The notes below the pieces were generated by a model. It saw nothing but the letters and a program-made list of their open reading frames with translations, did not search any database and was not told where the DNA came from. The position numbers were made by a program, and so were the translations under genes. From Oligoflexales bacterium (GTDB taxonomy: Bacteria > Bdellovibrionota_B > Oligoflexia > Oligoflexales > CACXFL01), in NCBI GenBank assembly GCA_028282865.1, contig JANQHA010000336.1:1-5687 (forward strand): a stretch of DNA of 5,687 nt, written 5' to 3'. Below, in pieces: positions 1-5,596 of this stretch (position 1 is its first letter; every line of letters starts with the position of its first letter).

Positions 1-7
1 GGTCTGG

Positions 8-418
8 ATGCCTCTTAGCAAAGAGTTTCCTAACCCGGCGATGCAAGCCCCGGCTGCAGGCGATACGAGCCCCGTACAGCAATTAGACCCCAGCGAGCGC
101 TACCGGCCAGGTATTATCAAGGGAACCACACGTTTTTTGTTTGAGCATTCAGTTGACCTTATAACAATATGCGCATCGGTGTTTGTTACTCTGACGGGAG
201 CTGCTTTTTTACTGGCTCCTTGGAAAGGCGATATGGCCGCGACACTTGTGCAGTGGCAGCCCGTGCGAGTCATCTTGTCTATGGGCTTGCTACAGTTTTT
301 AGGTGCGGTTTATGTGCTGTACTTCTTGTATTGGATCGTTTTTAAAGTGCTTGTGGGGGGCACTTTTGGCCAGAACTGCAGCTGGTTTATTTCTCGTCTG
401 ATGCGGCGTTCTCGCTAG
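8..418 (+). CDS. Small RDD-like two-helix membrane protein (5' end uncertain)
   Basis: Up to 136 residues. The first ~35 are polar and proline/alanine-rich, so probably cytoplasmic and disordered. Hydrophobic helix 1 lies at about residues 50-70, and a longer helix 2 at about 87-116. A short basic tail (LMRRSR) ends the protein. The segment TRFLFEHSVD before helix 1 carries an Arg and an Asp spaced as in RDD-family membrane proteins, and the GGTFGQ after helix 2 resembles the GxTxGK/Q turn that follows the second RDD helix. RDD proteins are poorly characterised; some have been linked to ion transport. This one is short, and the second family Asp is not obvious, so the assignment is tentative. 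The frame stays open to base 2, so the true start may lie left of the window. No Shine-Dalgarno sequence can be judged. The next gene has its own promoter, so the two need not be co-transcribed. Confidence 0.6.
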   Translation: MPLSKEFPNPAMQAPAAGDTSPVQQLDPSERYRPGIIKGTTRFLFEHSVDLITICASVFVTLTGAAFLLAPWKGDMAATLVQWQPVRVILSMGLLQFLGAVYVLYFLYWIVFKVLVGGTFGQNCSWFISRLMRRSR

Positions 419-474
419 CCATCTAACTCTCAGAAGGCTTTCTCGTAAGTTTAGTGTTTTTTAGCGCCAGTTAC

Positions 475-504
475 TTGACACATGGACGACCGGCTAGGTA
501 TATT
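475..504 (+). promoter_or_regulatory. Sigma70-type promoter for the XRE-like regulator
   Basis: A perfect -35 hexamer TTGACA (475-480) is followed after 18 bases by TATATT (499-504), five of six matches to the -10 consensus. The predicted transcription start is near 510-512, giving a leader of about 60 bases to the ATG at 572. This supports 572 rather than 527 as the start, since an ATG at 527 would sit only ~15 bases into the transcript without a ribosome site. The rest of the 419-571 gap shows no gene or convincing terminator. Confidence 0.6.
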
Positions 505-558
505 TATTGTAAGCTAATTCTCATACATGTTTAATATTTTACCAACGTCAGGGAAGTC

Positions 559-564
559 GGAGGT
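559..564 (+). promoter_or_regulatory. Shine-Dalgarno site fixing the regulator start at 572
   Basis: GGAGGT lies 7 bases before ATG 572. It is a near-perfect anti-16S match at ideal spacing. The longer in-frame start at ATG 527 has no purine-rich sequence ahead of it. Confidence 0.8.
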
Positions 565-571
565 ACTTGAA

Positions 572-1462
572 ATGAAACGCTCTGGATCATGTAAATTTCC
601 AAATTCGGTGCAGTTGTTTAGGTTTTGTCAAAAAGTTTTAATGCACCGAAAAGGGGGCAAGGTCCGAGATCAAGAGGTCGGTGCGATCTTAAGTTTCAAC
701 CCCTCCGATTGTAGCCATTGGAAGCGTGGCGAAAAGAATGTACGCTCAGTTTTTGCTTTGGCCAAATTGGCTGATGAGCTTAGCATTGAAACGTCTCTTA
801 TTCATGAAGTCGCAAGTGGGGCGGTAAACCTTGAAGAAGCCTATTTTGAATACTTGGAGTCACAGGCTTTTTGTGAGGCTTTTAAAGCTGCCTCGTTGGT
901 GGACCGGCAGGTCTACGAAGCGACTCGTCAACGAGTCCAGAGCTTTGTCGACACGATTCATAATCAAATCGAATTTATGACACCTCCGCTATACTTGCCA
1001 GAGGTTGTCCGGGCGTTTTCGTTTGTTTCGACTCAGCCGATAGACATGATGGACAAGCTTAGCCGTATTTTGCGGGTAAAACCTGGCCAATACTGTATTC
1101 AATATCGTAAAGGTGACTTAAAGCCTCAGACTCGTATGAGTATGGTGAAAGACTTAGCGAGGATTATTTTTGAAGGGGAGCGGGCTCGTTTTCCCGAGCT
1201 TGGCCCTAGGCAAAATGAGCTACTTGCTTTAGAGGGGATTCTATTCACGGCGAATTTGTTGGCGCCAAAGTCGATGTTTATGGCAGAAATGTCGAAACTC
1301 GATACTAGAAAGAATGTTGTAGCCGAGTTGTCGGCATTATTCTGGATACCGAAGTCTCTTGTAGGCTTGCAAATGCAAGAGATTGTTCGTCATGGCTCCG
1401 AGTCTAGCCGAGCTGGCTCTCTGGCGCGGGAAAGCAGAAATATTTCTGAACAGATTCTCTAA
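572..1462 (+). CDS. XRE-like HTH protein with degenerate ImmA/IrrE metallopeptidase domain
   Basis: A 296-residue soluble protein. Residues ~12-80 look like an XRE/Cro-type helix-turn-helix: DQEVGAIL, then SDCSHWKRGEKNV and LAKLADEL, matching the usual recognition helix, W-x-R-G turn and last helix. A charged linker follows (~85-135). Residues ~165-272 follow the ImmA/IrrE (DUF955) plan. CIQYRKGD precedes RMSMVKDLARIIFEGE (188-203), which lines up with the family's R-F-T-L-A-H-E-L-G-H-x-L-L-H block. FTANLLAP (225-232) lines up with FAAxLLMP, and a helical ELSALFWIPKSLVGLQMQEI tail ends the domain. The HExxH positions are K193, D194 and R197, and the third zinc-ligand position appears to be A219, so zinc binding and peptidase activity should be lost. 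Known XRE-ImmA proteins cleave repressors or act as sensors; this is probably a DNA-binding regulator whose dead domain senses a ligand or partner. Its target is unknown. The fold assignment is inference from motif alignment by eye. Confidence 0.72.
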   Translation: MKRSGSCKFPNSVQLFRFCQKVLMHRKGGKVRDQEVGAILSFNPSDCSHWKRGEKNVRSVFALAKLADELSIETSLIHEVASGAVNLEEAYFEYLESQAFCEAFKAASLVDRQVYEATRQRVQSFVDTIHNQIEFMTPPLYLPEVVRAFSFVSTQPIDMMDKLSRILRVKPGQYCIQYRKGDLKPQTRMSMVKDLARIIFEGERARFPELGPRQNELLALEGILFTANLLAPKSMFMAEMSKLDTRKNVVAELSALFWIPKSLVGLQMQEIVRHGSESSRAGSLARESRNISEQIL

Positions 1463-1486
1463 TTAGCCATCTTCAGATATACATAG

Positions 1487-1537
1487 GTCGAATCCAGTGA
1501 TATTAAATACACTGGTTTCGGCTTTTTTTTGTTTTTT
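1487..1537 (+). terminator. Rho-independent terminator after the regulator
   Basis: The stem pairs 1489-1499 (CGAATCCAGTG) with 1510-1520 (CACTGGTTTCG), with one T-T mismatch and a 10-base AT-rich loop; 1487-1488 and 1521-1522 can extend it. Eight T follow directly (1523-1530), then after one G six more T (1532-1537). The T tract lies only on the + side, so it works for rightward transcription and should end the regulator mRNA. It stops 9 bases before the maf ATG at 1547. Confidence 0.85.
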
Positions 1538-1546
1538 GTAGGCTCT

Positions 1547-2194
1547 ATGTCTTCTTCAAATCTCTTGGTTTCTAAAGTTATTCTGGCTTCCAGTTCCTCA
1601 TATCGTCGTGACTTACTGCAGACAACCGGCCTAGAGTTTAGTTGTGAAACTGCTGGGGTGGACGAGGCGGCTATCGTTTCGCCGGTGCCTCGAGGTTGTG
1701 CCATTGCTCGAGCGGTAGCCAAGGCAAAAGATGTCGCTCTAAAACACCCAGGTTGCCTCGTGATTGGCGCTGATCAAGTGCTAGAGTTCGATGGTATGGT
1801 TTTAGGTAAGCTCGACGATGCGCAGGCAGCTAGACGGCGTATGGAGCTATTGGCAGGCAGCACGCATTTATTGTGGTCGGCTGTCAATCTGACTTACGCA
1901 TCGCCTGAGGAAGAGGTATACGATCTCTACACTGAAGCTATCCGGGTGCCAATGGAGATGAGGCAGCTCACGACTGAAGAGCTGGATGCGTATTTTACTC
2001 ACTGCGAGCAGTGGCAGGGAGTGGTTGGCTGCTATAAGTATGAGCAACTTGGTGGGCAGTTATTTTCATCGGTTGGTGGCGATCATTCTGCGATCATTGG
2101 CTTGCCATTGATTCCCCTGACGCAGGCTCTCAGAGCTCTTGGAATAAACCCTCTCATCAATCCTAACGGTCCTTGGTCGATTAACTCTGGTTAG
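1547..2194 (+). CDS. maf: Maf/YceF-type nucleotide pyrophosphatase
   Basis: A 215-residue cytoplasmic Maf-family protein. Family members hydrolyse non-canonical or methylated nucleoside triphosphates to the monophosphate plus pyrophosphate, and Maf is also linked to septum formation. Visible motifs are: ILASSSSYRRDLL (12-24), the substrate-binding LASxSxxRR loop in the YceF-like form rather than the SPRR form; ARAVAKAKDVA (54-64); VIGADQVL (72-79), with D76 as the expected catalytic/metal Asp; LGKLDDAQAA; GSTHLLWSAV; and GCYKYEQLGGQLFSSVGGDHSAIIGLPLIPL (161 on), the C-terminal signature in an alphaproteobacteria-like form. ATG 1547 was chosen because it is the first ATG before the conserved loop; an earlier in-frame TTG at 1529 lies inside the terminator T tract. 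The ribosome site is weak (TAGG at 1539-1542). The last ~15 residues go beyond the usual family end, and 14 bases of the gene overlap nth on the other strand. Family is confident; exact substrate is not. Confidence 0.92.
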   Translation: MSSSNLLVSKVILASSSSYRRDLLQTTGLEFSCETAGVDEAAIVSPVPRGCAIARAVAKAKDVALKHPGCLVIGADQVLEFDGMVLGKLDDAQAARRRMELLAGSTHLLWSAVNLTYASPEEEVYDLYTEAIRVPMEMRQLTTEELDAYFTHCEQWQGVVGCYKYEQLGGQLFSSVGGDHSAIIGLPLIPLTQALRALGINPLINPNGPWSINSG

Positions 2195-2894
2195 ATGGGC
2201 AAATGTCATTGAGAATACAATTATCACATCCAGGCTTCTGAGCTTTGCAAGTATAGCGACCATGCAAAATGAACCAGTGGTGGGCATCGGGCAGGTGATC
2301 GGCGGCCACCACTTTCATTAGAGTTGCTTCTGCTTTTTCAGGTGTTTTTTCGGCATGTAAACCTAATCTTAGTCCAACTCGATATACGTGGGTGTCTACC
2401 GCTAGGGTAGGCTCACGAAAAATCTCGCCTAGGATAACGTTCGCAGTCTTGCGCCCAACTCCAGGAAGCGCTTCAAGCTCTTGCCTGGTAGATGGGATTT
2501 CACCATGGTACTGCTCTTCGATGATTTGGCTGAGTTTTAGGATGTTTTTAGCTTTCGTGGGGGCAAGGCCAATCGTCTTTATTTTAGATTCAAACTTCTT
2601 TACTCCAAGTTTTAAAATCTTTCGGGCATTAAGGCCAGATTTGTGCAGGTCGACCATACAGGCATTAACACTTTTATCGGTAGTTTGCGCAGATAGAACC
2701 ACAGAAACTAATAATTGAAAAGGCGTCTCATAGTATAGCTCGCATTTTGGGTTCGGGTTAGATACGCGCCAGCGTTTTACAAGTTCCTCGACAAATTCCC
2801 TGCGATATTTTAAAGACTTTATTTTGCCTTTCGGCCCTACGACCTGAGGCTTTGGCTTTTTTGCGTTGGTGGAAGATTTCTTTTTTTTGGCCAA
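2181..2894 (-). CDS. nth: Endonuclease III, DNA glycosylase/AP lyase
   Basis: A 237-residue base-excision repair enzyme that removes oxidised pyrimidines (thymine glycol, 5-hydroxycytosine and others) and nicks the resulting AP site. Seen here: LSAQTTD (67-73), the helix-hairpin-helix LPGVGRKTAN (143-152) with catalytic K149, AVDTH (165-169) with catalytic D167, and a C-terminal 4Fe-4S site C216-x6-C223-x2-C226-x5-C232. The K-D spacing of 18 equals that of the E. coli enzyme (K120/D138). About 25 residues before the core are unusually lysine-rich (10 Lys in residues 3-26), a likely DNA-contacting or disordered tail absent from E. coli Nth. The start is TTG, the only ATG/GTG/TTG codon between the upstream ferredoxin stop and residue ~65, with no clear Shine-Dalgarno sequence, so translation probably depends on coupling to the ferredoxin gene 12 bases upstream. 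The 3' end overlaps maf by 14 bases, convergently. Confidence 0.95.
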   Translation of the reverse strand: MAKKKKSSTNAKKPKPQVVGPKGKIKSLKYRREFVEELVKRWRVSNPNPKCELYYETPFQLLVSVVLSAQTTDKSVNACMVDLHKSGLNARKILKLGVKKFESKIKTIGLAPTKAKNILKLSQIIEEQYHGEIPSTRQELEALPGVGRKTANVILGEIFREPTLAVDTHVYRVGLRLGLHAEKTPEKAEATLMKVVAADHLPDAHHWFILHGRYTCKAQKPGCDNCILNDICPSNQS

Positions 2895-2906
2895 TATGCT
2901 GCTGCT

Positions 2907-3188
2907 TTATTCGGACACTTCTAGTTTTACATCACCAGTAACTTTACACTGGCAGGCCAAACGCTCATTAGGCTCTGCTGCCATAGTTTCTAAGAAGTCC
3001 TTTTCGTGGTCTTGCATTGGCGAGAGGTTCTCCGCCCCTTCAAGCACACGCACCATGCAGGCTCCACAAGCACCGTCACGGCATCCAAATAGAATTGAGG
3101 TATCATGCTCTTCGCACATGTCAATAAGCGCGTAGTTATCTGCAACTTCAATAGTTTTGTCGTCTGTAGTTATGTGAACCTTTGGCAT
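2907..3188 (-). CDS. [2Fe-2S] ferredoxin
   Basis: A 93-residue soluble electron carrier of the plant/adrenodoxin-like beta-grasp type. The cluster ligands read C36-x4-C41-x2-C44 in FGCRDGACGACMVRV, with the last ligand C79 in RLACQC; C81 is an extra nearby Cys. The length fits a single-domain ferredoxin with no fused reductase. The start is ATG 3188, with AGGTGG (3197-3202 on the minus strand) 8 bases upstream. nth follows 12 bases after the stop and in the same reading frame, so the two are probably one transcript. The partner reductase and acceptor are not in the window. Both products carry Fe-S clusters, which makes a role in Nth redox state or a shared response to iron or oxidative stress possible, but this is inference. 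Confidence 0.93.
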   Translation of the reverse strand: MPKVHITTDDKTIEVADNYALIDMCEEHDTSILFGCRDGACGACMVRVLEGAENLSPMQDHEKDFLETMAAEPNERLACQCKVTGDVKLEVSE

Positions 3189-3253
3189 AAAGTCGTTCCA
3201 CCTAGATAAAGATAGTAGTTTAGTCGTTTAAAAACGATATTTTTCGAAGGGTG

Positions 3254-3281
3254 ATCATACTGGAATCCAGGGTAAAATCAA
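3254..3281 (-). promoter_or_regulatory. Predicted promoter of fdx-nth
   Basis: On the minus strand, TTGATT (3276-3281, four of six matches) is followed after 16 bases by TATGAT (3254-3259, five of six). The start would be near 3247, leaving a leader of about 58 bases to the ferredoxin ATG. The spacer contains a perfect short palindrome (separate entry). A competing weaker -35, TTGACC, lies further upstream near 3300 with no good -10. Confidence 0.45.
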
Positions 3282-3288
3282 CACCCTG
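3260..3288 (-). repeat. Overlapping inverted repeats in the fdx promoter
   Basis: CTGGAATCCAG (3260-3270) is a perfect 5+1+5 palindrome in the promoter spacer. It shares three bases with a second inverted repeat, CAGGGT (3268-3273) / ACCCTG (3283-3288), whose 9-base gap holds the predicted -35. The arrangement is what a repressor or activator site would look like, but it matches no operator I can name. Confidence 0.45.
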
Positions 3289-3332
3289 TAACGATGAGGT
3301 CAAAATAGCTCTATGCCTTAAGTATGAAGTGA

Positions 3333-3758
3333 TTATAGCAATCTGTTTAATATATGACCGGCAGGGGTCGACTGTGGCAGGCTAATAACAATCGTTCTTT
3401 GGCGATCGTCTAAGGTAATGCAATCTCTGGTTATTTTAATTATCTTTTGGCCATTAAAGGCTAGCTCACCGACTCCAACAGTCGAGATTTTTTGGTTCCC
3501 TAGATTTTTTATAATAACTTTTCTTTGCTTAGGGTCTTTACGGTGCATTACTGCCATAATCGCGTATTTTGCACCGGAAAACTCTATAACTGGGCTTCGT
3601 TCAAACTTATATTGCTGCTGAGCCGAGTAGGTCTTTTTTGATACTTTGACCTCATAATTCTGAGTCATGTATAAGGCATACAGAACAGACGCACCGATAA
3701 AAATACCTATAAAGATAGGCCATATGATATCTCTTAAGTGTCTTGTGACAATCTGCAT
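3333..3758 (-). CDS. Single-pass membrane protein of unknown function, possibly GspC HR-like
   Basis: A 141-residue protein: a short basic N-terminus, one strongly hydrophobic helix (about residues 11-31, IIWPIFIGIFIGASVLYALY), then ~110 residues that are probably periplasmic, without lipobox or signal cleavage site. The soluble part is beta-rich in pattern: AKYAIMAVMHRKDPKQ, then KVIIKNLG, VGVGELAFNGQKIIKITRDCITL and TIVISLPQ (residues ~63-128). This order (variant strand, G-E turn, K-I-x-x-I, D-x-I-x-L, closing strand) recalls the homology region of type II secretion GspC or PilP-like proteins, but no diagnostic motif proves it and no secretion genes are nearby. ATG 3758 was chosen over a longer in-frame start at 3845 because GGAG lies 5 bases before it, and because the preceding residues are unlike a membrane-protein leader. 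It ends 144 bases upstream of the ferredoxin ATG. Confidence 0.6.
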   Translation of the reverse strand: MQIVTRHLRDIIWPIFIGIFIGASVLYALYMTQNYEVKVSKKTYSAQQQYKFERSPVIEFSGAKYAIMAVMHRKDPKQRKVIIKNLGNQKISTVGVGELAFNGQKIIKITRDCITLDDRQRTIVISLPQSTPAGHILNRLL

Positions 3759-3918
3759 ATGCTCTCCAGTGAACTTCAGGGTGATGTCCCTACTAAATTC
3801 AGACAACCATCTGCAATTGTTATGCCTTAAAATTAGGCAGACCAAGTTGATGCTTACCTTGTATTAAATCAGGTATTTACGGGATAAAAGTCTGATTTTA
3901 CTTGTATTTAGTAACCGT

Positions 3919-3948
3919 TTGACTTACTTGGGCTTGCGAAGCAGTATA
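3919..3948 (+). promoter_or_regulatory. Tentative pepA promoter
   Basis: TTGACT (3919-3924) is a five-of-six -35. The AGTATAC stretch at 3943-3949 offers only a poor -10 at 18-19 bases, so this site is weak or needs an activator. Confidence 0.3.
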
Positions 3949-3984
3949 CAGCGAGTGTCATAAAAATTTACAGTGTCAAAAGTT

Positions 3985-3990
3985 AAGGAG
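3985..3990 (+). promoter_or_regulatory. Shine-Dalgarno site fixing pepA start at GTG 3997
   Basis: AAGGAG is 6 bases before GTG 3997. The alternative in-frame GTG at 3973 has only AT-rich sequence upstream, and this site would lie inside its coding region. Confidence 0.75.
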
Positions 3991-3996
3991 AACGTC

Positions 3997-5586
3997 GTGG
4001 TCAAGAGTCGGAGTACAAGAAAAACATCAAAGGCTGCGAGAAAGGCCGGAGCTAAGAATAAGACCTGGCCAGGCTTGTTGTCATCTAGCTACGAGAGTTG
4101 GTTAGGTAGTTCCGTGCTTTCTACTGAGCAATCTGATGACGCTGCAGATGAGTCTATCGCTACTCTGGTCTATGTAGGGGGCCAAGCTAATTTTAATAAG
4201 GTAGCGAGCGATTTGAACTCTAGCTTCTTTGATTGGCAGTTTGACTTACTTATGAAGCAGAAAAAGCAGGATATTTACTCTCTAACGACTGAGTTAGGAC
4301 CGCTGTGGCTACTTTGGCCACATTCTGATGAAGAACCAGAGGCCCAAGATCATGGTGGCTATTTGGAAGATAGCTTCTATGCGCTTGCTAGAGATTTGAT
4401 GGGGTCTTTTGTTCGCCGGGCTGCAAGTTTAAGCGAGTTCGATCAGCTGATGGTATGTATCAAAGGTGCTAGCACTGATGAGAAGTTAGGAGTTTTGGTC
4501 GGTTTAGAGTTAGCAAGTTATAGTTTTCAAAATAAAAAACGCAAGAAACTCCCAAGATTAGTATTTATGGGTATAAACGATCGTCTTATAGAGAGAGCCC
4601 AGCAGATAGCCGACTCCGTTAACTTAGCTAGGCAGTTGGTCAACTTGCCGGCTGCGGACCTGACGCCAAAGAGCTACGCTGATTTTGCCAAACAGTTATT
4701 TGCCGGCTCCCAGACAACCAAGGTAACTGTCTGGGATTGGGAACGACTTAAAAAAGAGAAGTTAAGTCTAATTATGGCAGTAGGACAAGCAGCTAAAGAG
4801 AAACCGTGTATCATTCATTTAAAGTATCGCCCCAAAAGCTCTCGAGCTAAAAAACCTATCGCCTTTGTAGGGAAGGGTATTACTTTTGACACCGGTGGTT
4901 TGAACCTCAAACCCGGTGTCGGCATGCGCAATATGAAGAAAGATATGGGAGGCTCAGCTTCGGTCTTTGGCTTGGCGCATTGGTTAGAACATTCCGGTTA
5001 CCAGGCTTCTTGTGACCTTTATCTGGCAGTCGCCGAAAATGCGATTGGCTCAGGCGCGTACCGTCCCGGGGATATATTGAAATCTCGTAAAGGTAAAGAG
5101 GTCGAAATCCATAACACCGATGCTGAAGGAAGGCTGGTTTTGGCCGATACCATCGATGTTGCTCTGTCAGCGCAAGGCTCCGATGAACCTAGTAGCATAA
5201 TCAATGTTGCTACTTTGACCGGCGCAATGAAAATAGCCCTCGGCCCCGACTTATTTGGTATTTTTAGCAATAATGATGGCCTTGCCGATAAACTAGCAGA
5301 TGCGTCTTATGCAATGGGAGATCTGAGCTGGCGCATGCCGCTTTTTCGCTCTTATAAAAGGATGCTAAAATCATCGGTTGCCGATATGACTAACTGTGGC
5401 TCAACTGGTTACGCGGGCTCTATTACTGCCGCGTTGTTCTTAGAACAGTTTGTTAGCCCGAAAAAACCATGGGCTCACCTGGATATATTTAGCTGGACAG
5501 ATGGTCCCAGTGGCCCTTACCTTGAAAAAGGTGCGACAGGCCAAGCGGTTCAGTGTTTGATCGGATTTATTACTGGAAAAAGTTGA
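3997..5586 (+). CDS. pepA: Leucyl aminopeptidase, peptidase family M17
   Basis: A 529-residue cytosolic di-metal aminopeptidase that removes N-terminal residues, preferring Leu, from peptides; family enzymes are hexamers. All family active-site residues are present with exact E. coli PepA spacing. In VGKGITFDTGGLNLKPG are K293, D298 and K305; D316 is in MKKDMGG; and NTDAEGRL holds D375, E377 and R379 (E. coli K270, D275, K282, D293, D352, E354, R356). The variable N-terminal domain covers roughly residues 20-200, and the catalytic domain follows from about NLARQLVNLPAADLTP (209-224). Start GTG 3997 has a strong ribosome site. The first ~22 residues are very basic (9 Lys/Arg in residues 3-22), an unusual extension. 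E. coli PepA also binds DNA; whether this tail does so is speculation. aat begins 10 bases after the stop, so the two are probably co-transcribed. Confidence 0.95.
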   Translation: MVKSRSTRKTSKAARKAGAKNKTWPGLLSSSYESWLGSSVLSTEQSDDAADESIATLVYVGGQANFNKVASDLNSSFFDWQFDLLMKQKKQDIYSLTTELGPLWLLWPHSDEEPEAQDHGGYLEDSFYALARDLMGSFVRRAASLSEFDQLMVCIKGASTDEKLGVLVGLELASYSFQNKKRKKLPRLVFMGINDRLIERAQQIADSVNLARQLVNLPAADLTPKSYADFAKQLFAGSQTTKVTVWDWERLKKEKLSLIMAVGQAAKEKPCIIHLKYRPKSSRAKKPIAFVGKGITFDTGGLNLKPGVGMRNMKKDMGGSASVFGLAHWLEHSGYQASCDLYLAVAENAIGSGAYRPGDILKSRKGKEVEIHNTDAEGRLVLADTIDVALSAQGSDEPSSIINVATLTGAMKIALGPDLFGIFSNNDGLADKLADASYAMGDLSWRMPLFRSYKRMLKSSVADMTNCGSTGYAGSITAALFLEQFVSPKKPWAHLDIFSWTDGPSGPYLEKGATGQAVQCLIGFITGKS

Positions 5587-5589
5587 GGA
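5585..5589 (+). promoter_or_regulatory. Shine-Dalgarno site of aat, overlapping the pepA stop
   Basis: GAGGA overlaps the TGA of pepA and lies 7 bases before TTG 5597. This spacing supports the TTG start and translational coupling between pepA and aat. Confidence 0.65.
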
Positions 5590-5596
5590 TATAGGT

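Larger units (their letters stand above)
3759..3996. other. Divergent intergenic region between the membrane protein and pepA
   Basis: This 238-base, AT-rich stretch separates the two divergent gene starts and must hold both promoters. I see no coding sequence. It carries a direct repeat CTTGTATT (3858-3865 and 3901-3908, 43 bases apart) and an inverted repeat AAATCAG (3866-3872) / CTGATTT (3892-3898). No confident promoter is visible on the minus strand. Confidence 0.5.

Noticed and set aside
527..571. ATG 527 as start of the XRE-like regulator
   Set aside because: No ribosome site, and too close to the predicted transcription start; ATG 572 has a near-perfect Shine-Dalgarno site.
1459..1722. 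Minus-strand open frame of 87 codons over the terminator and the maf start
   Set aside because: It runs antisense to the conserved Maf motifs and the terminator, and its translation shows no recognisable domain.
2392..2718. Plus-strand open frame within nth
   Set aside because: It is antisense to the conserved Nth helix-hairpin-helix region and has no ribosome site or family features.
3225..3236. CGTTT-AA-AAACG inverted repeat in the ferredoxin leader as a terminator or riboswitch
   Set aside because: The stem is only five AT-rich pairs with a two-base loop, and no conserved aptamer elements are visible.
3759..3845. Longer N-terminus for the orphan membrane protein
   Set aside because: The extra residues are unlike a membrane leader, and ATG 3758 has a well-placed GGAG.
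3973..3996. Upstream GTG start for pepA
   Set aside because: No ribosome site; the strong AAGGAG lies downstream of it and fits GTG 3997.
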